From positions 186,001-250,000 of the forward strand of contig JACJWU010000001.1 in the NCBI GenBank assembly GCA_020636995.1: a stretch of DNA of 64,000 nucleotides. Direction: 5' to 3'. Positions 42,180 to 50,024 of this stretch are shown here, one piece after another. The position numbers and the translations under genes are program-made. Within the stretch, counting starts at the first letter, position 1. Each line of letters begins with the position of its first letter. Source of the stretch: Actinomycetota bacterium. GTDB lineage: Bacteria > Actinomycetota > Actinomycetes > S36-B12 > UBA10799. Under the pieces are notes generated by a model. The model had not been told where the DNA came from, searched no databases, and worked only from the letters and a program-made list of their open reading frames with translations.

Positions 42180-42665
42180 GTGAACGACGTATGTGTGCGA
42201 TGTGGGCGCCCGCTGGAGCCCGAGGACAGGTTCTGTTCGTCCTGTGGAACGCCGCGGGTGCGCGAGGACGACGATCCCACCGGTGCCGTTGTCCTCGATG
42301 AGCGCGACACCGGACCCATCCCGGTCGTGGCCGGGCTCTCCGGCCTCACCAGGGGTATGAGCGTCATCGTGGTGCAGCGGGGCCCGGAGATCGGGCAGCG
42401 GTTCGAGCTCGCCGGTGAGCGGCTGACCGTGGGTCGCTCCGCGGAGGCCGACATCATGTTGGACGACGTGACCGTGTCTCGCCACCACGCCGAGTTCGTC
42501 GCCGACGGCGACGGCTGGGCGCTGGTCGACATGGGGTCCCTCAACGGCACGTATGTCAACCGGCAGTCGGTCGAGCGCCACCAACTGGAGTCCGGGGACA
42601 TGATCCAGATCGGGAAGTTCCGTCTGCAGTATCTGCACGCCGATGAGGACCACCTGGCCGAATGA
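42180..42665 (+). CDS. FHA-domain protein with N-terminal zinc ribbon (GarA position)
   Basis: A 161-residue signalling protein. Residues 1-24 form a zinc ribbon (CVRCG and CSSCG pairs). An acidic linker leads to an FHA phosphothreonine-binding domain (about 62-150) with the conserved LTVGRS, VSRHHAEF and GSLNGTYVN blocks. In M. tuberculosis the gene at this place (Rv1827, GarA) regulates glutamate metabolism and is switched by PknB/PknG phosphorylation in an N-terminal ETT motif. That motif is not present here, so regulation may differ. GTG 42180 follows GAGGAG. Confidence 0.88.
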   Translation: MNDVCVRCGRPLEPEDRFCSSCGTPRVREDDDPTGAVVLDERDTGPIPVVAGLSGLTRGMSVIVVQRGPEIGQRFELAGERLTVGRSAEADIMLDDVTVSRHHAEFVADGDGWALVDMGSLNGTYVNRQSVERHQLESGDMIQIGKFRLQYLHADEDHLAE

Positions 42666-43333
42666 GTACGCATCTGATGGGCATCGGGGAGACCGTCTCG
42701 TCACTGCGACCGGAGTTCCCGGACGTGAGCGTCAGCAAGATCCGCTTCCTGGAATCCGAGGGTCTGGTGGCGCCGCTGCGTACCCCCTCGGGCTACCGCA
42801 AGTACACACCGGCGCACGTCGATCGCATCCGCTATGTGCTGACGATGCAGCGTGACCACTACCTGCCCTTGAAAGTCATCGCCGATCATCTCGACGCCCT
42901 CGATCGCGGACTCACCCCGCCGGAGCCGGTCGACGCCACCCCGCAGAGCAGCCTGTCGCAGACCGTGGCCCCCGACGTGGGCTCGTTGGACACCGGTGCG
43001 CGCCTCACGCCGACCGAGGTGTGCCGGGAGTCCGGGCTCAGCAGGGACGATCTGGACCAGGCCATCGCGCTCGGACTGCTCCCCGACGCCGGCGAGTTCA
43101 CGCTGGACCACGTCGAAGCGGCGCGGGCGCTGGCCGCACTGCGCGACTGCGGGGTGCCGGTGCGCAACGCCCGGCCGGTGTACCTGGCCGTGCGCCGGGA
43201 GGTGGATCTGTGCGTGGCTGTGCTGGGTCAGCGACGGTCCGGGGAGAGCCCGCAGGAGTACGCCGACCGGGCCGGCGAACTCGCGGCCACCATGGTGCGG
43301 GCGCATGTGGCGGTCATGCGGTCGTTGTTGTGA
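42662..43333 (+). CDS. MerR-family regulator, FtsR/Rv1828-like
   Basis: A 223-residue regulator overlapping the FHA gene by ATGA. The winged-helix DNA-binding part (about 1-70) includes VSKIRFLESEGLVAPLRTPS and GYRKYTPAHVDRIRYVLTMQ, the MerR hallmark. A long C-terminal effector region has no metal-binding cysteine set. Its order (FHA, MerR, bifunctional nuclease, MerR) equals Rv1827-Rv1830. The orthologue in Corynebacterium, FtsR, activates ftsZ; a division role here is inferred. Confidence 0.9.
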   Translation: MSTHLMGIGETVSSLRPEFPDVSVSKIRFLESEGLVAPLRTPSGYRKYTPAHVDRIRYVLTMQRDHYLPLKVIADHLDALDRGLTPPEPVDATPQSSLSQTVAPDVGSLDTGARLTPTEVCRESGLSRDDLDQAIALGLLPDAGEFTLDHVEAARALAALRDCGVPVRNARPVYLAVRREVDLCVAVLGQRRSGESPQEYADRAGELAATMVRAHVAVMRSLL

Positions 43334-43376
43334 ACCACTGACTCGCGCGGCGGTGTCGGGGCCGCTGACATGAGCG

Positions 43377-43382
43377 TAGAGT
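43377..43382 (+). promoter_or_regulatory. -10 box TAGAGT, leaderless promoter
   Basis: TAGAGT ends 6 nt before GTG 43389. Confidence 0.6.
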
Positions 43383-43388
43383 GACAGC

Positions 43389-43883
43389 GTGCGAGCCGTG
43401 GATGTTGTGGGTGTGCGGGTGGAGATGCCCTCCAACCAGCCGATCGTCCTGCTGCGGGACACCGAGTCGGATCGGTTCCTGCCGATCTGGATCGGTGCTG
43501 TCGAGGCCACGGCGATCGCTTTCGCGCAGCAGGGGGTGCAGCCCGAGCGACCCTTGACCCACGATCTGCTCCGCGATGTCATCGGTGCGCTCGGCCGCCG
43601 ACTGGAACGCGTCGACATCGTGGATCTGCGGGACGGCATCTTCTTCGCCGAACTCGTCTTCGACAACGGCGTGACGGTGTCCGCTCGTCCCTCCGATGCG
43701 ATCGCGTTGGCGCTGCGGACCGGGTCGCCGTTGTTCGCCGCCGAACACGTGCTGGACGACGCGGCGATCGAGATGCCCGCCGAAGAGGAGGAAGAGGAGG
43801 GCGAAGAGGCCGAAGTGGAGGCCTTCCGGGAGTTTCTCGACCACGTCACGCCGGAGGATTTCGAGGGCGGCAGCGCCCAATGA
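43389..43883 (+). CDS. Bifunctional nuclease family protein (DUF151)
   Basis: A 164-residue protein of the bifunctional nuclease (BFN/DUF151) family: VEMPSNQPIVLLRDTES, LPIWIGAVEATAIAFAQQGV, RPLTHDLL and ARPSDAIALALRTGSPLF are all characteristic. An unusually acidic stretch (AEEEEEEGEEAEVEAF, about 134-149) links to a short C-terminal helix. Family members have reported nuclease activity in plants; the bacterial role is open. It equals Rv1829 in gene order. Position between two MerR genes suggests co-regulation. Confidence 0.92.
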   Translation: MRAVDVVGVRVEMPSNQPIVLLRDTESDRFLPIWIGAVEATAIAFAQQGVQPERPLTHDLLRDVIGALGRRLERVDIVDLRDGIFFAELVFDNGVTVSARPSDAIALALRTGSPLFAAEHVLDDAAIEMPAEEEEEEGEEAEVEAFREFLDHVTPEDFEGGSAQ

Positions 43884-43890
43884 TTAAACG

Positions 43891-43905
43891 TCAACCTGAG
43901 GTTGA
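43891..43905. promoter_or_regulatory. Perfect palindrome TCAACC-TGA-GGTTGA, likely MerR operator
   Basis: TCAACCTGAGGTTGA is a perfect 15-bp inverted repeat between the bifunctional nuclease stop and the second MerR gene, in a locally AT-rich stretch. Dyads of this size are typical targets for MerR proteins. TAGGTT at about 43962 could be the -10 of the downstream gene. Confidence 0.6.
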
Positions 43906-44007
43906 GACATTTGTTTGGGACTCGCTGGGCGTGTCGGTCGCGCTGCGACCGGACAGACGCCTAGGTTTGGCCATGTTGCTGGTTCGCAGGACAGCCGAGG
44001 AGACACT

Positions 44008-44571
44008 ATGAACGAGGCAGTCGCCAACTCGCCGGCATTGCCCGAGGTTGAGCAACAGGAGTTGTTCGCCGACGACATGCAGGTGCCCGAGGACGCGGGC
44101 TATCGCGCCCCGGTCGTGGCGAAGATCGTCGGGATCACCTATCGGCAGTTGGACTACTGGGCCCGTACCGGGTTGGTCGAGCCGAGCCTGCGAACCGCGA
44201 GTGGCTCGGGCTCGCAACGCCTCTACAACTTCCGGGACATCGTGACGCTCAAGATCGTCAAGCGACTGCTGGAGACCGGAGTCACACTGCAGCAGATCCG
44301 GACGGCACTGGACCACCTGCGTTCGACCGGTGTCACGGATCTGTCGAAGATCACCCTCATGAGTGACGGGGCCAGCGTGTACGAATGCCGCAGTGCCGAG
44401 GACGTGATCGACCTGGTGCACGGTGGGCAAGGGGTCTTCGGGATCGCAGTGGGCGCCGTCTGGCGTGAGGTCGAAAGCGATCTCGCCGCGCTGCCTGCTG
44501 AGCGCGCCGACGGCAGCGTTACGGTGGTGGACGACGAACTGTCCCGCCGCCGGGCCCGCAAGATTGGATAA
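44008..44571 (+). CDS. MerR-family regulator, Rv1830-like
   Basis: A 187-residue regulator. The MerR DNA-binding domain runs from about residue 38 (GYRAPVVAKIVGITYRQLDY and RTGLVEPSLRTA), followed by the RLYNFRDIVTLKIVKRLLET recognition and dimer segment. An ITLMSDGASVYECRSAEDVI effector part follows. ATG 44008 has GAGGAGAC upstream. The stop TAA is at 44569-44571, overlapping the probable original gcvP start (see findings). It probably binds the palindrome just upstream of its own gene. Confidence 0.9.
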   Translation: MNEAVANSPALPEVEQQELFADDMQVPEDAGYRAPVVAKIVGITYRQLDYWARTGLVEPSLRTASGSGSQRLYNFRDIVTLKIVKRLLETGVTLQQIRTALDHLRSTGVTDLSKITLMSDGASVYECRSAEDVIDLVHGGQGVFGIAVGAVWREVESDLAALPAERADGSVTVVDDELSRRRARKIG

Positions 44572-44624
44572 CTCCAACGTTCTCGAAACGTCACATCGGT
44601 CCCGATCCGCAGGACCTCGCACAG

Positions 44625-47363
44625 ATGCTGGCTGTCCTCGACTACGACAGCCTCGACGCGCTCATCGATGCCGTGATCCCCGCGGACATCCGCACAGATC
44701 GGCCGCTCCCACTGCCACCGCCGCTGGATGAGCCGGCAGTACTGCGTGCGCTCGGTGACCTCGCCGATCGCAACCAGGCCCGCCGCAGCATGATCGGGTT
44801 GGGCTACCACGACACCGTGACACCGCCGGTGATCACGCGCAACGTGTTGCAGAACCCCGCCTGGTACACCGCCTACACGCCCTATCAGCCGGAGATCTCC
44901 CAGGGGCGGCTCGAGGGTCTGCTCACGTTCCAGACCCTGGTGGCCGACCTCACCGGCCTGCCGGTCGCCAACGCGTCCCTGCTCGACGAACCGACGGCTG
45001 CCGCCGAAGCGATGGCGCTGGCCCACCGGGTCGGCCGGGGCGACACCTTCGCGGTCGATCGCGACCTGCACCCACAGACCCTCGCGGTTCTGGCCACCCG
45101 CGCCGAACCGATCGGTGTGCGCTTGGTCGTCCTGGACCTCATGCGGGAGGAACTGCCGGAGGACTGTTTCGGGGTCCTGGCCGGGTATCCCAGCGCAACT
45201 GGCGCAGTCCACGACCTGACCGCTCTCGCTGCCCGCATCCATGACGCGGGCGGACTGCTCACGGTCACAGCCGACCCGCTTGCGCTCGTCCTGTTGCGAC
45301 CCCCGGCGGACATGGGCGCGGACGTGGTGGTGGGTTCCGCGCAGCGGTTCGGCGTGCCGATGGGGTTCGGCGGGCCGCACGCGGCCTTCATGGCCGTGCG
45401 CAGCGGCCTGGAGCGGCAGTTGCCGGGCAGGATGGTAGGGGTCAGTGTCGACGCCAACGGGCAACCTGCGCTGCGACTGGCGTTGCAGACCCGTGAGCAG
45501 CACATCCGGCGCGACCGGGCCACGTCCAACATCTGCACCTCCCAGGTGCTGTTGGCGCTGGTGGCCGCTTTCTACGCCCAGTACCACGGCCCCGAGGGAT
45601 TGCGGGAGATCGCGCAACGCGTGCATGACCACGCCAACACGCTGGCCGCGTCGCTGGCTGCGGGCGGCCTGCACCTTCGGCACCAGGTTCTCTTCGACAC
45701 CGTGGTCGTCGAGCACAGCGATCCCGGGGCGGTAGTGTCCGAGGCCGCGCGGCGTGGTATAGATCTTCGGTTGCTCGATGGCGCGGTGGGGATCACGTGT
45801 GACGAGCGGACCAGCTCGCAGGACGTCGACGATGTCCTGGCCGCCTTCGGTGTCCCCGTGGTGGAAGCCGCACCTCGGCTGACCGCAACTGAGTTACGCG
45901 ACCCCGACATCCTGGATTTCCCGGAGTTCCGCTCCTACCACAACGAGACGGCCATGATGCGATACCTGCGGCGGCTCTCGGACAAGGACCTGGCGCTGGA
46001 CCGGAGCATGATCCCGCTGGGTTCGTGCACGATGAAGTTGAATGCGGCCGTCGAGATGGAGGCCCTGACGTGGCCGCAGTTCGCCGGGCTGCATCCGTTC
46101 GCGCCGATCGCGTATTCCGCCGGCACGCGGGAGATGATCGCGGATCTCGAGGACTGGCTCGCGGCGGCCACCGGCTACGACCGGGTCAGCGTGCAGCCGA
46201 ACGCCGGGTCGCAGGGCGAGTTCGCGGGACTGCTGGCCATCCGGGCCTACCACCGTTCCCGCGGCGACGACCAGCGCACGGTGTGCCTCGTGCCGAGCAG
46301 CGCACACGGCACCAACGCAGCCAGTGCGGTCATGGCCGGACTACGCGTGGTGGTCGTGAAGTGCACCGACGCGGGTGATGTCGACATCGAGGATGTCCGG
46401 GCCAAGGTGGCCGAACACGGCGAGACGATCGCCGCCATCATGCTCACGTATCCGTCCACTCACGGCGTGTTCGAGACCGGTCTGCGCGAGATCTGCGAGC
46501 TGGTGCACGGCGCCGGCGGGCAGGTGTATGTGGACGGGGCGAACATGAATGCCCTCGTCGGGCTGGTCCGGCTGCCCGACGTCGGGGCGGACGTGTCACA
46601 TCTGAATCTGCACAAGACCTTCTGCATACCCCACGGAGGCGGCGGGCCAGGCGTCGGTCCGGTCGCGGTGAAGGAACACCTGGCGCCATTCCTGCCCGGC
46701 CACCCGCTGGTCGCCGGAGCCGGACCGGCGGATCAGGGTCCGGTGTCCGGCGCCCCATGGGGTAGTGCCGGGGTGCTGATGATCCCGTGGGCGTACGTGC
46801 GTCTGATGGGTGGGGATGGTCTGACAGAGGCCACCAAGACGGCGATCCTGTCTGCGAACTACGTGGCGCGGCGCCTGTCGCCGCACTTCCCACTGCTCTA
46901 TTCCGGGGAACACGGACTGGTCGCCCACGAGTGCCTGCTGGACCTACGCGAGATCACGCGGACCACCGGCGTCACGGTCGACGACGTCGCGAAGCGACTG
47001 ATCGATCACGGCTTCCATGCCCCGACCATGTCGTTCCCCGTTGCTGGGACGCTCATGGTGGAGCCCACCGAGAGCGAGGACCTGCGGGAACTCGACCGCT
47101 TCTGCGACGCCATGATCGCGATCCGCGGGGAGATCGACGAGATCGCCGACGGCCGGATGCCGCTTGCCGACAGCCCCCTTCGCCACGCCCCGCACACGGC
47201 CACCACCATCGTGGCCGACTGGGACCGTCCGTACAGCCGGGAGCGTGCAGTCTTCCCGAGTGGCTCGGCCGCGAAGTACTGGCCACCGACCGGCCGTATC
47301 GACAACGCCTACGGCGACCGGAACCTGCACTGCACCTGTGCGCCGGTGACTGCCTACTCCTGA
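44625..47363 (+). CDS. gcvP: Glycine dehydrogenase (decarboxylating), P protein
   Basis: A PLP enzyme of the glycine cleavage system, one chain covering both GcvPA and GcvPB parts (912 residues from ATG 44625). The N-terminal half has RRSMIGLGYHDT and TAYTPYQPEISQGRLEGLL; the PLP-lysine block is VSHLNLHKTFCIPHGGGGPG in the second half. The conserved beginning of the family (RHIGPDPQDLAQ) lies in frame upstream of ATG 44625, back to an ATA at 44568. If translation begins there the protein is 931 residues, closer to the usual 950. The H protein is at 41734. Confidence 0.95.
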   Translation: MLAVLDYDSLDALIDAVIPADIRTDRPLPLPPPLDEPAVLRALGDLADRNQARRSMIGLGYHDTVTPPVITRNVLQNPAWYTAYTPYQPEISQGRLEGLLTFQTLVADLTGLPVANASLLDEPTAAAEAMALAHRVGRGDTFAVDRDLHPQTLAVLATRAEPIGVRLVVLDLMREELPEDCFGVLAGYPSATGAVHDLTALAARIHDAGGLLTVTADPLALVLLRPPADMGADVVVGSAQRFGVPMGFGGPHAAFMAVRSGLERQLPGRMVGVSVDANGQPALRLALQTREQHIRRDRATSNICTSQVLLALVAAFYAQYHGPEGLREIAQRVHDHANTLAASLAAGGLHLRHQVLFDTVVVEHSDPGAVVSEAARRGIDLRLLDGAVGITCDERTSSQDVDDVLAAFGVPVVEAAPRLTATELRDPDILDFPEFRSYHNETAMMRYLRRLSDKDLALDRSMIPLGSCTMKLNAAVEMEALTWPQFAGLHPFAPIAYSAGTREMIADLEDWLAAATGYDRVSVQPNAGSQGEFAGLLAIRAYHRSRGDDQRTVCLVPSSAHGTNAASAVMAGLRVVVVKCTDAGDVDIEDVRAKVAEHGETIAAIMLTYPSTHGVFETGLREICELVHGAGGQVYVDGANMNALVGLVRLPDVGADVSHLNLHKTFCIPHGGGGPGVGPVAVKEHLAPFLPGHPLVAGAGPADQGPVSGAPWGSAGVLMIPWAYVRLMGGDGLTEATKTAILSANYVARRLSPHFPLLYSGEHGLVAHECLLDLREITRTTGVTVDDVAKRLIDHGFHAPTMSFPVAGTLMVEPTESEDLRELDRFCDAMIAIRGEIDEIADGRMPLADSPLRHAPHTATTIVADWDRPYSRERAVFPSGSAAKYWPPTGRIDNAYGDRNLHCTCAPVTAYS

Positions 47364-47377
47364 CATGTCGGCCTCGC

Positions 47378-47383
47378 TACGCT
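47378..47383 (+). promoter_or_regulatory. -10 box TACGCT, leaderless promoter
   Basis: TACGCT ends 8 nt before ATG 47392. Confidence 0.55.
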
Positions 47384-47391
47384 GCTGACCC

Positions 47392-48951
47392 ATGGCCGGC
47401 GTGGAACTGTTCGATGTCGCAGTGGCGGTGCTGCTGGCCGTTCTCATCGCCGGGGTGTGCCGCAACCGTGGCTGGTCCAGTGCGATCCCACTGCTGGCCG
47501 CCGGTGTCCTGGTCGGTCTGGCCCCATGGGGTCCGGAGGGCCTGGCGGATCCGGAGTTCGTGCTCGTGGTGGTCCTGGCCCCGCTGGTTTTCGGAGAGGG
47601 GCTCACCAGCTCGATCGTGGACCTGCGGCGGGTCAGCCGGCCGATCATGGCCCTGGCGGTCGGACTGGTCGTGTTCGGAGCGGTCATGGTGGGGATCGTC
47701 GCGCAACTGGTCATCCCTGGCATCTGGGTGAGCATGGCCTTCGCGTTGGGCGCCATCCTCGGTCCCACGGATGCCGTGGCGGTGTCCGCGACCGCCCGGA
47801 AGGCAGGGCTGCCGCGGCGACTGGTCAACGTCCTGGAAGGGGAGAGCCTGGTCAACGACGGCACGGCTTTGACCCTGTTGCGGGTGTCGTCGTTGGCCGC
47901 GGCGGCGGGGAGTCTGTCCGTGGGGCAGGTGCCCGTGATCCTGCTGACCTCCGTGCTTGGGGGTCTGCTCGTAGGAGGCGCGGCGGGTTGGCTGCTGATG
48001 AGAGTGGTGCGGCGCTCGCGCGACACGACCGTGGCGAACGCGGCGATCCTGCTCGCTCCGCTGCCGGTGTACTTCAGTGCCGAGGCACTCCGGGGATCCG
48101 GGATCCTCGCGGTGGTCGTCGCCGCCCTCGTGGTGGCGCACGGCACGTCGAGCGCAGTGACCTATACCGGGCGCCTGCAGGCCACCAGTCTGTGGGTGAC
48201 CTTCACATTCGTGCTGCAGTCCACCGCCTTCTTCCTGGTGGGCCTGGAGATGCCGAAGGTGCTGCAACTCATGCCGTCCTCGCAATTGCGGACCCTGTTG
48301 ATCGCGATCCCGGTGGTGTTCCTGACACTGGTCGCCGCCCGGTTCGTGTTCGTGTACCTGATGGCCGTGATCACCCGTCGGGACCTGCGCAATCCTTCGT
48401 GGCTCGTCGCCGCCTGGGCGGGCACCCGTGGGCCGGTGTCGGCGCTGGCGGCCTTCACGGTACCCGCGACAACCGATGCCGGCGAGCGGATCCCGTTCCG
48501 GGAGCTGGTCATCAGCGTGACCTTCGGGGTGGTCCTGCTGTCCTTGCTGCTGGCGCCCACCGTCGCCTGGCTGGCCCGCGCCGTGAAACTCCCACAGGAG
48601 GACGACACCGCGATGAAGCGGCGCGTGCGCGTCGCATTGGCGCGGGCGGGGCTCGACCGTCTGGAACAGATCGAGGAGACCGGGGAGCGTACCGACGATC
48701 CGATCCCGACCGACCTGGTCGACAGGCTGCGCTCAGCAGCCGAAGGAAGGCTCGATCATGCCTCCCGGGTGGCCGAACTCGGGGACGCGCCACGGCCGTC
48801 ATCGCACCGGACGGCCCGGCAGGTCAGCGTTGAGATGATGCGCGCCGAGCATGAGGAGTTGCTGAGGCTTCGGGACCGGGAGGGTCTGCCCGACGAGATC
48901 GTGCGTGAGTTGCAGCGCGAGATAGACCTGCGGATCCGCACCGCGGGCTGA
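47392..48951 (+). CDS. Sodium/proton antiporter, CPA1 family
   Basis: A 519-residue cation/proton antiporter with about twelve helices (1-400) and a soluble C-terminal tail of about 120 residues. Diagnostic blocks are LGAILGPTDAVAVSATARKA with the ion-site aspartate, and LEGESLVNDGTALTLLR with the second acidic residue. It would use the proton gradient to expel sodium or potassium and regulate cytoplasmic pH. The tail (KRRVRVALARAGLDRLEQIE onward) is helical and may be regulatory. It converges on the HAD gene, 6 nt apart. Confidence 0.92.
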   Translation: MAGVELFDVAVAVLLAVLIAGVCRNRGWSSAIPLLAAGVLVGLAPWGPEGLADPEFVLVVVLAPLVFGEGLTSSIVDLRRVSRPIMALAVGLVVFGAVMVGIVAQLVIPGIWVSMAFALGAILGPTDAVAVSATARKAGLPRRLVNVLEGESLVNDGTALTLLRVSSLAAAAGSLSVGQVPVILLTSVLGGLLVGGAAGWLLMRVVRRSRDTTVANAAILLAPLPVYFSAEALRGSGILAVVVAALVVAHGTSSAVTYTGRLQATSLWVTFTFVLQSTAFFLVGLEMPKVLQLMPSSQLRTLLIAIPVVFLTLVAARFVFVYLMAVITRRDLRNPSWLVAAWAGTRGPVSALAAFTVPATTDAGERIPFRELVISVTFGVVLLSLLLAPTVAWLARAVKLPQEDDTAMKRRVRVALARAGLDRLEQIEETGERTDDPIPTDLVDRLRSAAEGRLDHASRVAELGDAPRPSSHRTARQVSVEMMRAEHEELLRLRDREGLPDEIVRELQREIDLRIRTAG

Positions 48952-48957
48952 CGGGCC

Positions 48958-49452
48958 TCAGGTGCGGCCCTCGTCCTCCTGCACCTGCTCGAGCAGGTCG
49001 AGTTGCTCCTGCCCGGGCTCCTCACGCATCCACGTGGCGTGCAATACCGGTAGTCCGAGGTCCCGCAGATGGGCGACGACCTGATCGTCGTCGTCGATCA
49101 CGGCGACGAGTTCGGTGTTGCGGGCCAGTTTCGAGATGACATCGGCCTTGTAGAAGCGAGCCGGCCGCCGATCGTGGTTGGGACGCATGTGCAGGTCCCC
49201 GTCCGGCATGCCGAAGCGGCGCAACCAGTCGACGGTGTCCCGGCGGCACCGGCGGGGTCGTCCGGTGACGTACACAATCGTTGAACCTGCGGCGTGGGCC
49301 TCGAGCACCGCCGCGCGCCCCGGATCGAGCACGGGGTCGTCCACCGCGGCGGCGAAGAAGGCGTTCCAGTCCTTGGGTCTGCCTTCGAGATGGTGCAGGC
49401 GATGGCGCACGTCCGCCAGCACACCGTCGATGTCGAAGACCGTGACCGCCAC
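48958..49452 (-). CDS. HAD-superfamily hydrolase (polynucleotide-phosphatase-like)
   Basis: A 164-residue HAD protein. Motif I is VFDIDGVLAD (nucleophile and acid aspartates), motif II the threonine in VYVTGRP, the lysine is in FYKADVI and motif IV AVIDDDDQV. The TGRPRRCRRDTVDWLRRFGM segment with an arginine-rich loop and the short cap resemble the phosphatase domain of T4-type polynucleotide kinase and similar HADs in actinobacteria. Substrate unknown. It begins 46 bp from the divergent hotdog gene. Confidence 0.82.
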   Translation of the reverse strand: MAVTVFDIDGVLADVRHRLHHLEGRPKDWNAFFAAAVDDPVLDPGRAAVLEAHAAGSTIVYVTGRPRRCRRDTVDWLRRFGMPDGDLHMRPNHDRRPARFYKADVISKLARNTELVAVIDDDDQVVAHLRDLGLPVLHATWMREEPGQEQLDLLEQVQEDEGRT

Positions 49453-49498
49453 CCCCCGACGCTATCCGTTCCGGACCCACCGTGGAATGCTCGTGGGC

Positions 49499-49951
49499 AT
49501 GGATTTCGAGGTCGTGAAGACCAGCATGCCGACACTGGTGCCGATGGTGGGGACCCTAGACCTGGAGTTCATCGAACTCGACGAACGAACGGCTGTACTG
49601 CGGCTGCCTGATCAGAAGCCGTACCACAACCACATCGGTGGCCCCCACGCCGGCGCGATGTTCACACTGGGGGAATCCGCGTCCGGGGCGCTGGTACTGG
49701 GCAACTTCGCCGAGCATCTGGCCACGGTGACTCCGCTGGCGGTGGAGGCCAACATCGCCTACAAGAAGGTGGCGATGGGGCCGGTCGTGGCGACGGCCGT
49801 GATGACGCGGGAGGTGCCGGACATCCTCGCCGAACTCGACGACGGTCAGCGTCCGGAGTTCCGCGTCGATATCACCATCGCCACTGCGGACGGGACCGTC
49901 ACCGGCGAGATGTACGTCCTGTGGACTCTCAAACGCAACAAGCCCGCGTGA
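49499..49951 (+). CDS. Hotdog-fold thioesterase-like protein (DUF4442/PaaI type)
   Basis: A 150-residue hotdog protein. NHIGGPHAGAMFTLGESASG is the long helix with the catalytic-type residue cluster of PaaI/DUF4442 thioesterases, followed by VEANIAYKKVAMGPVVATAV and the strand GTVTGEMYVLWTLK. It likely hydrolyses an acyl-CoA or aromatic thioester. Either ATG 49499 or ATG 49487 could be the start; neither has a strong ribosome site. It is the last gene before thrS. Confidence 0.8.
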   Translation: MDFEVVKTSMPTLVPMVGTLDLEFIELDERTAVLRLPDQKPYHNHIGGPHAGAMFTLGESASGALVLGNFAEHLATVTPLAVEANIAYKKVAMGPVVATAVMTREVPDILAELDDGQRPEFRVDITIATADGTVTGEMYVLWTLKRNKPA

Positions 49952-49987
49952 GGTGAACTGCGTAGGCAGCATGCCGGCAGGGCTCAC

Positions 49988-49993
49988 TAGACT
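49988..49993 (+). promoter_or_regulatory. -10 box TAGACT of thrS
   Basis: TAGACT lies 31 bp before GTG 50025 with a GGAAGG ribosome site between. The 73-bp gap is too short for a T-box riboswitch. Confidence 0.5.
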
Positions 49994-50024
49994 GGGGTCA
50001 CTCCTTGCAGGAAGGCGATAGCCC

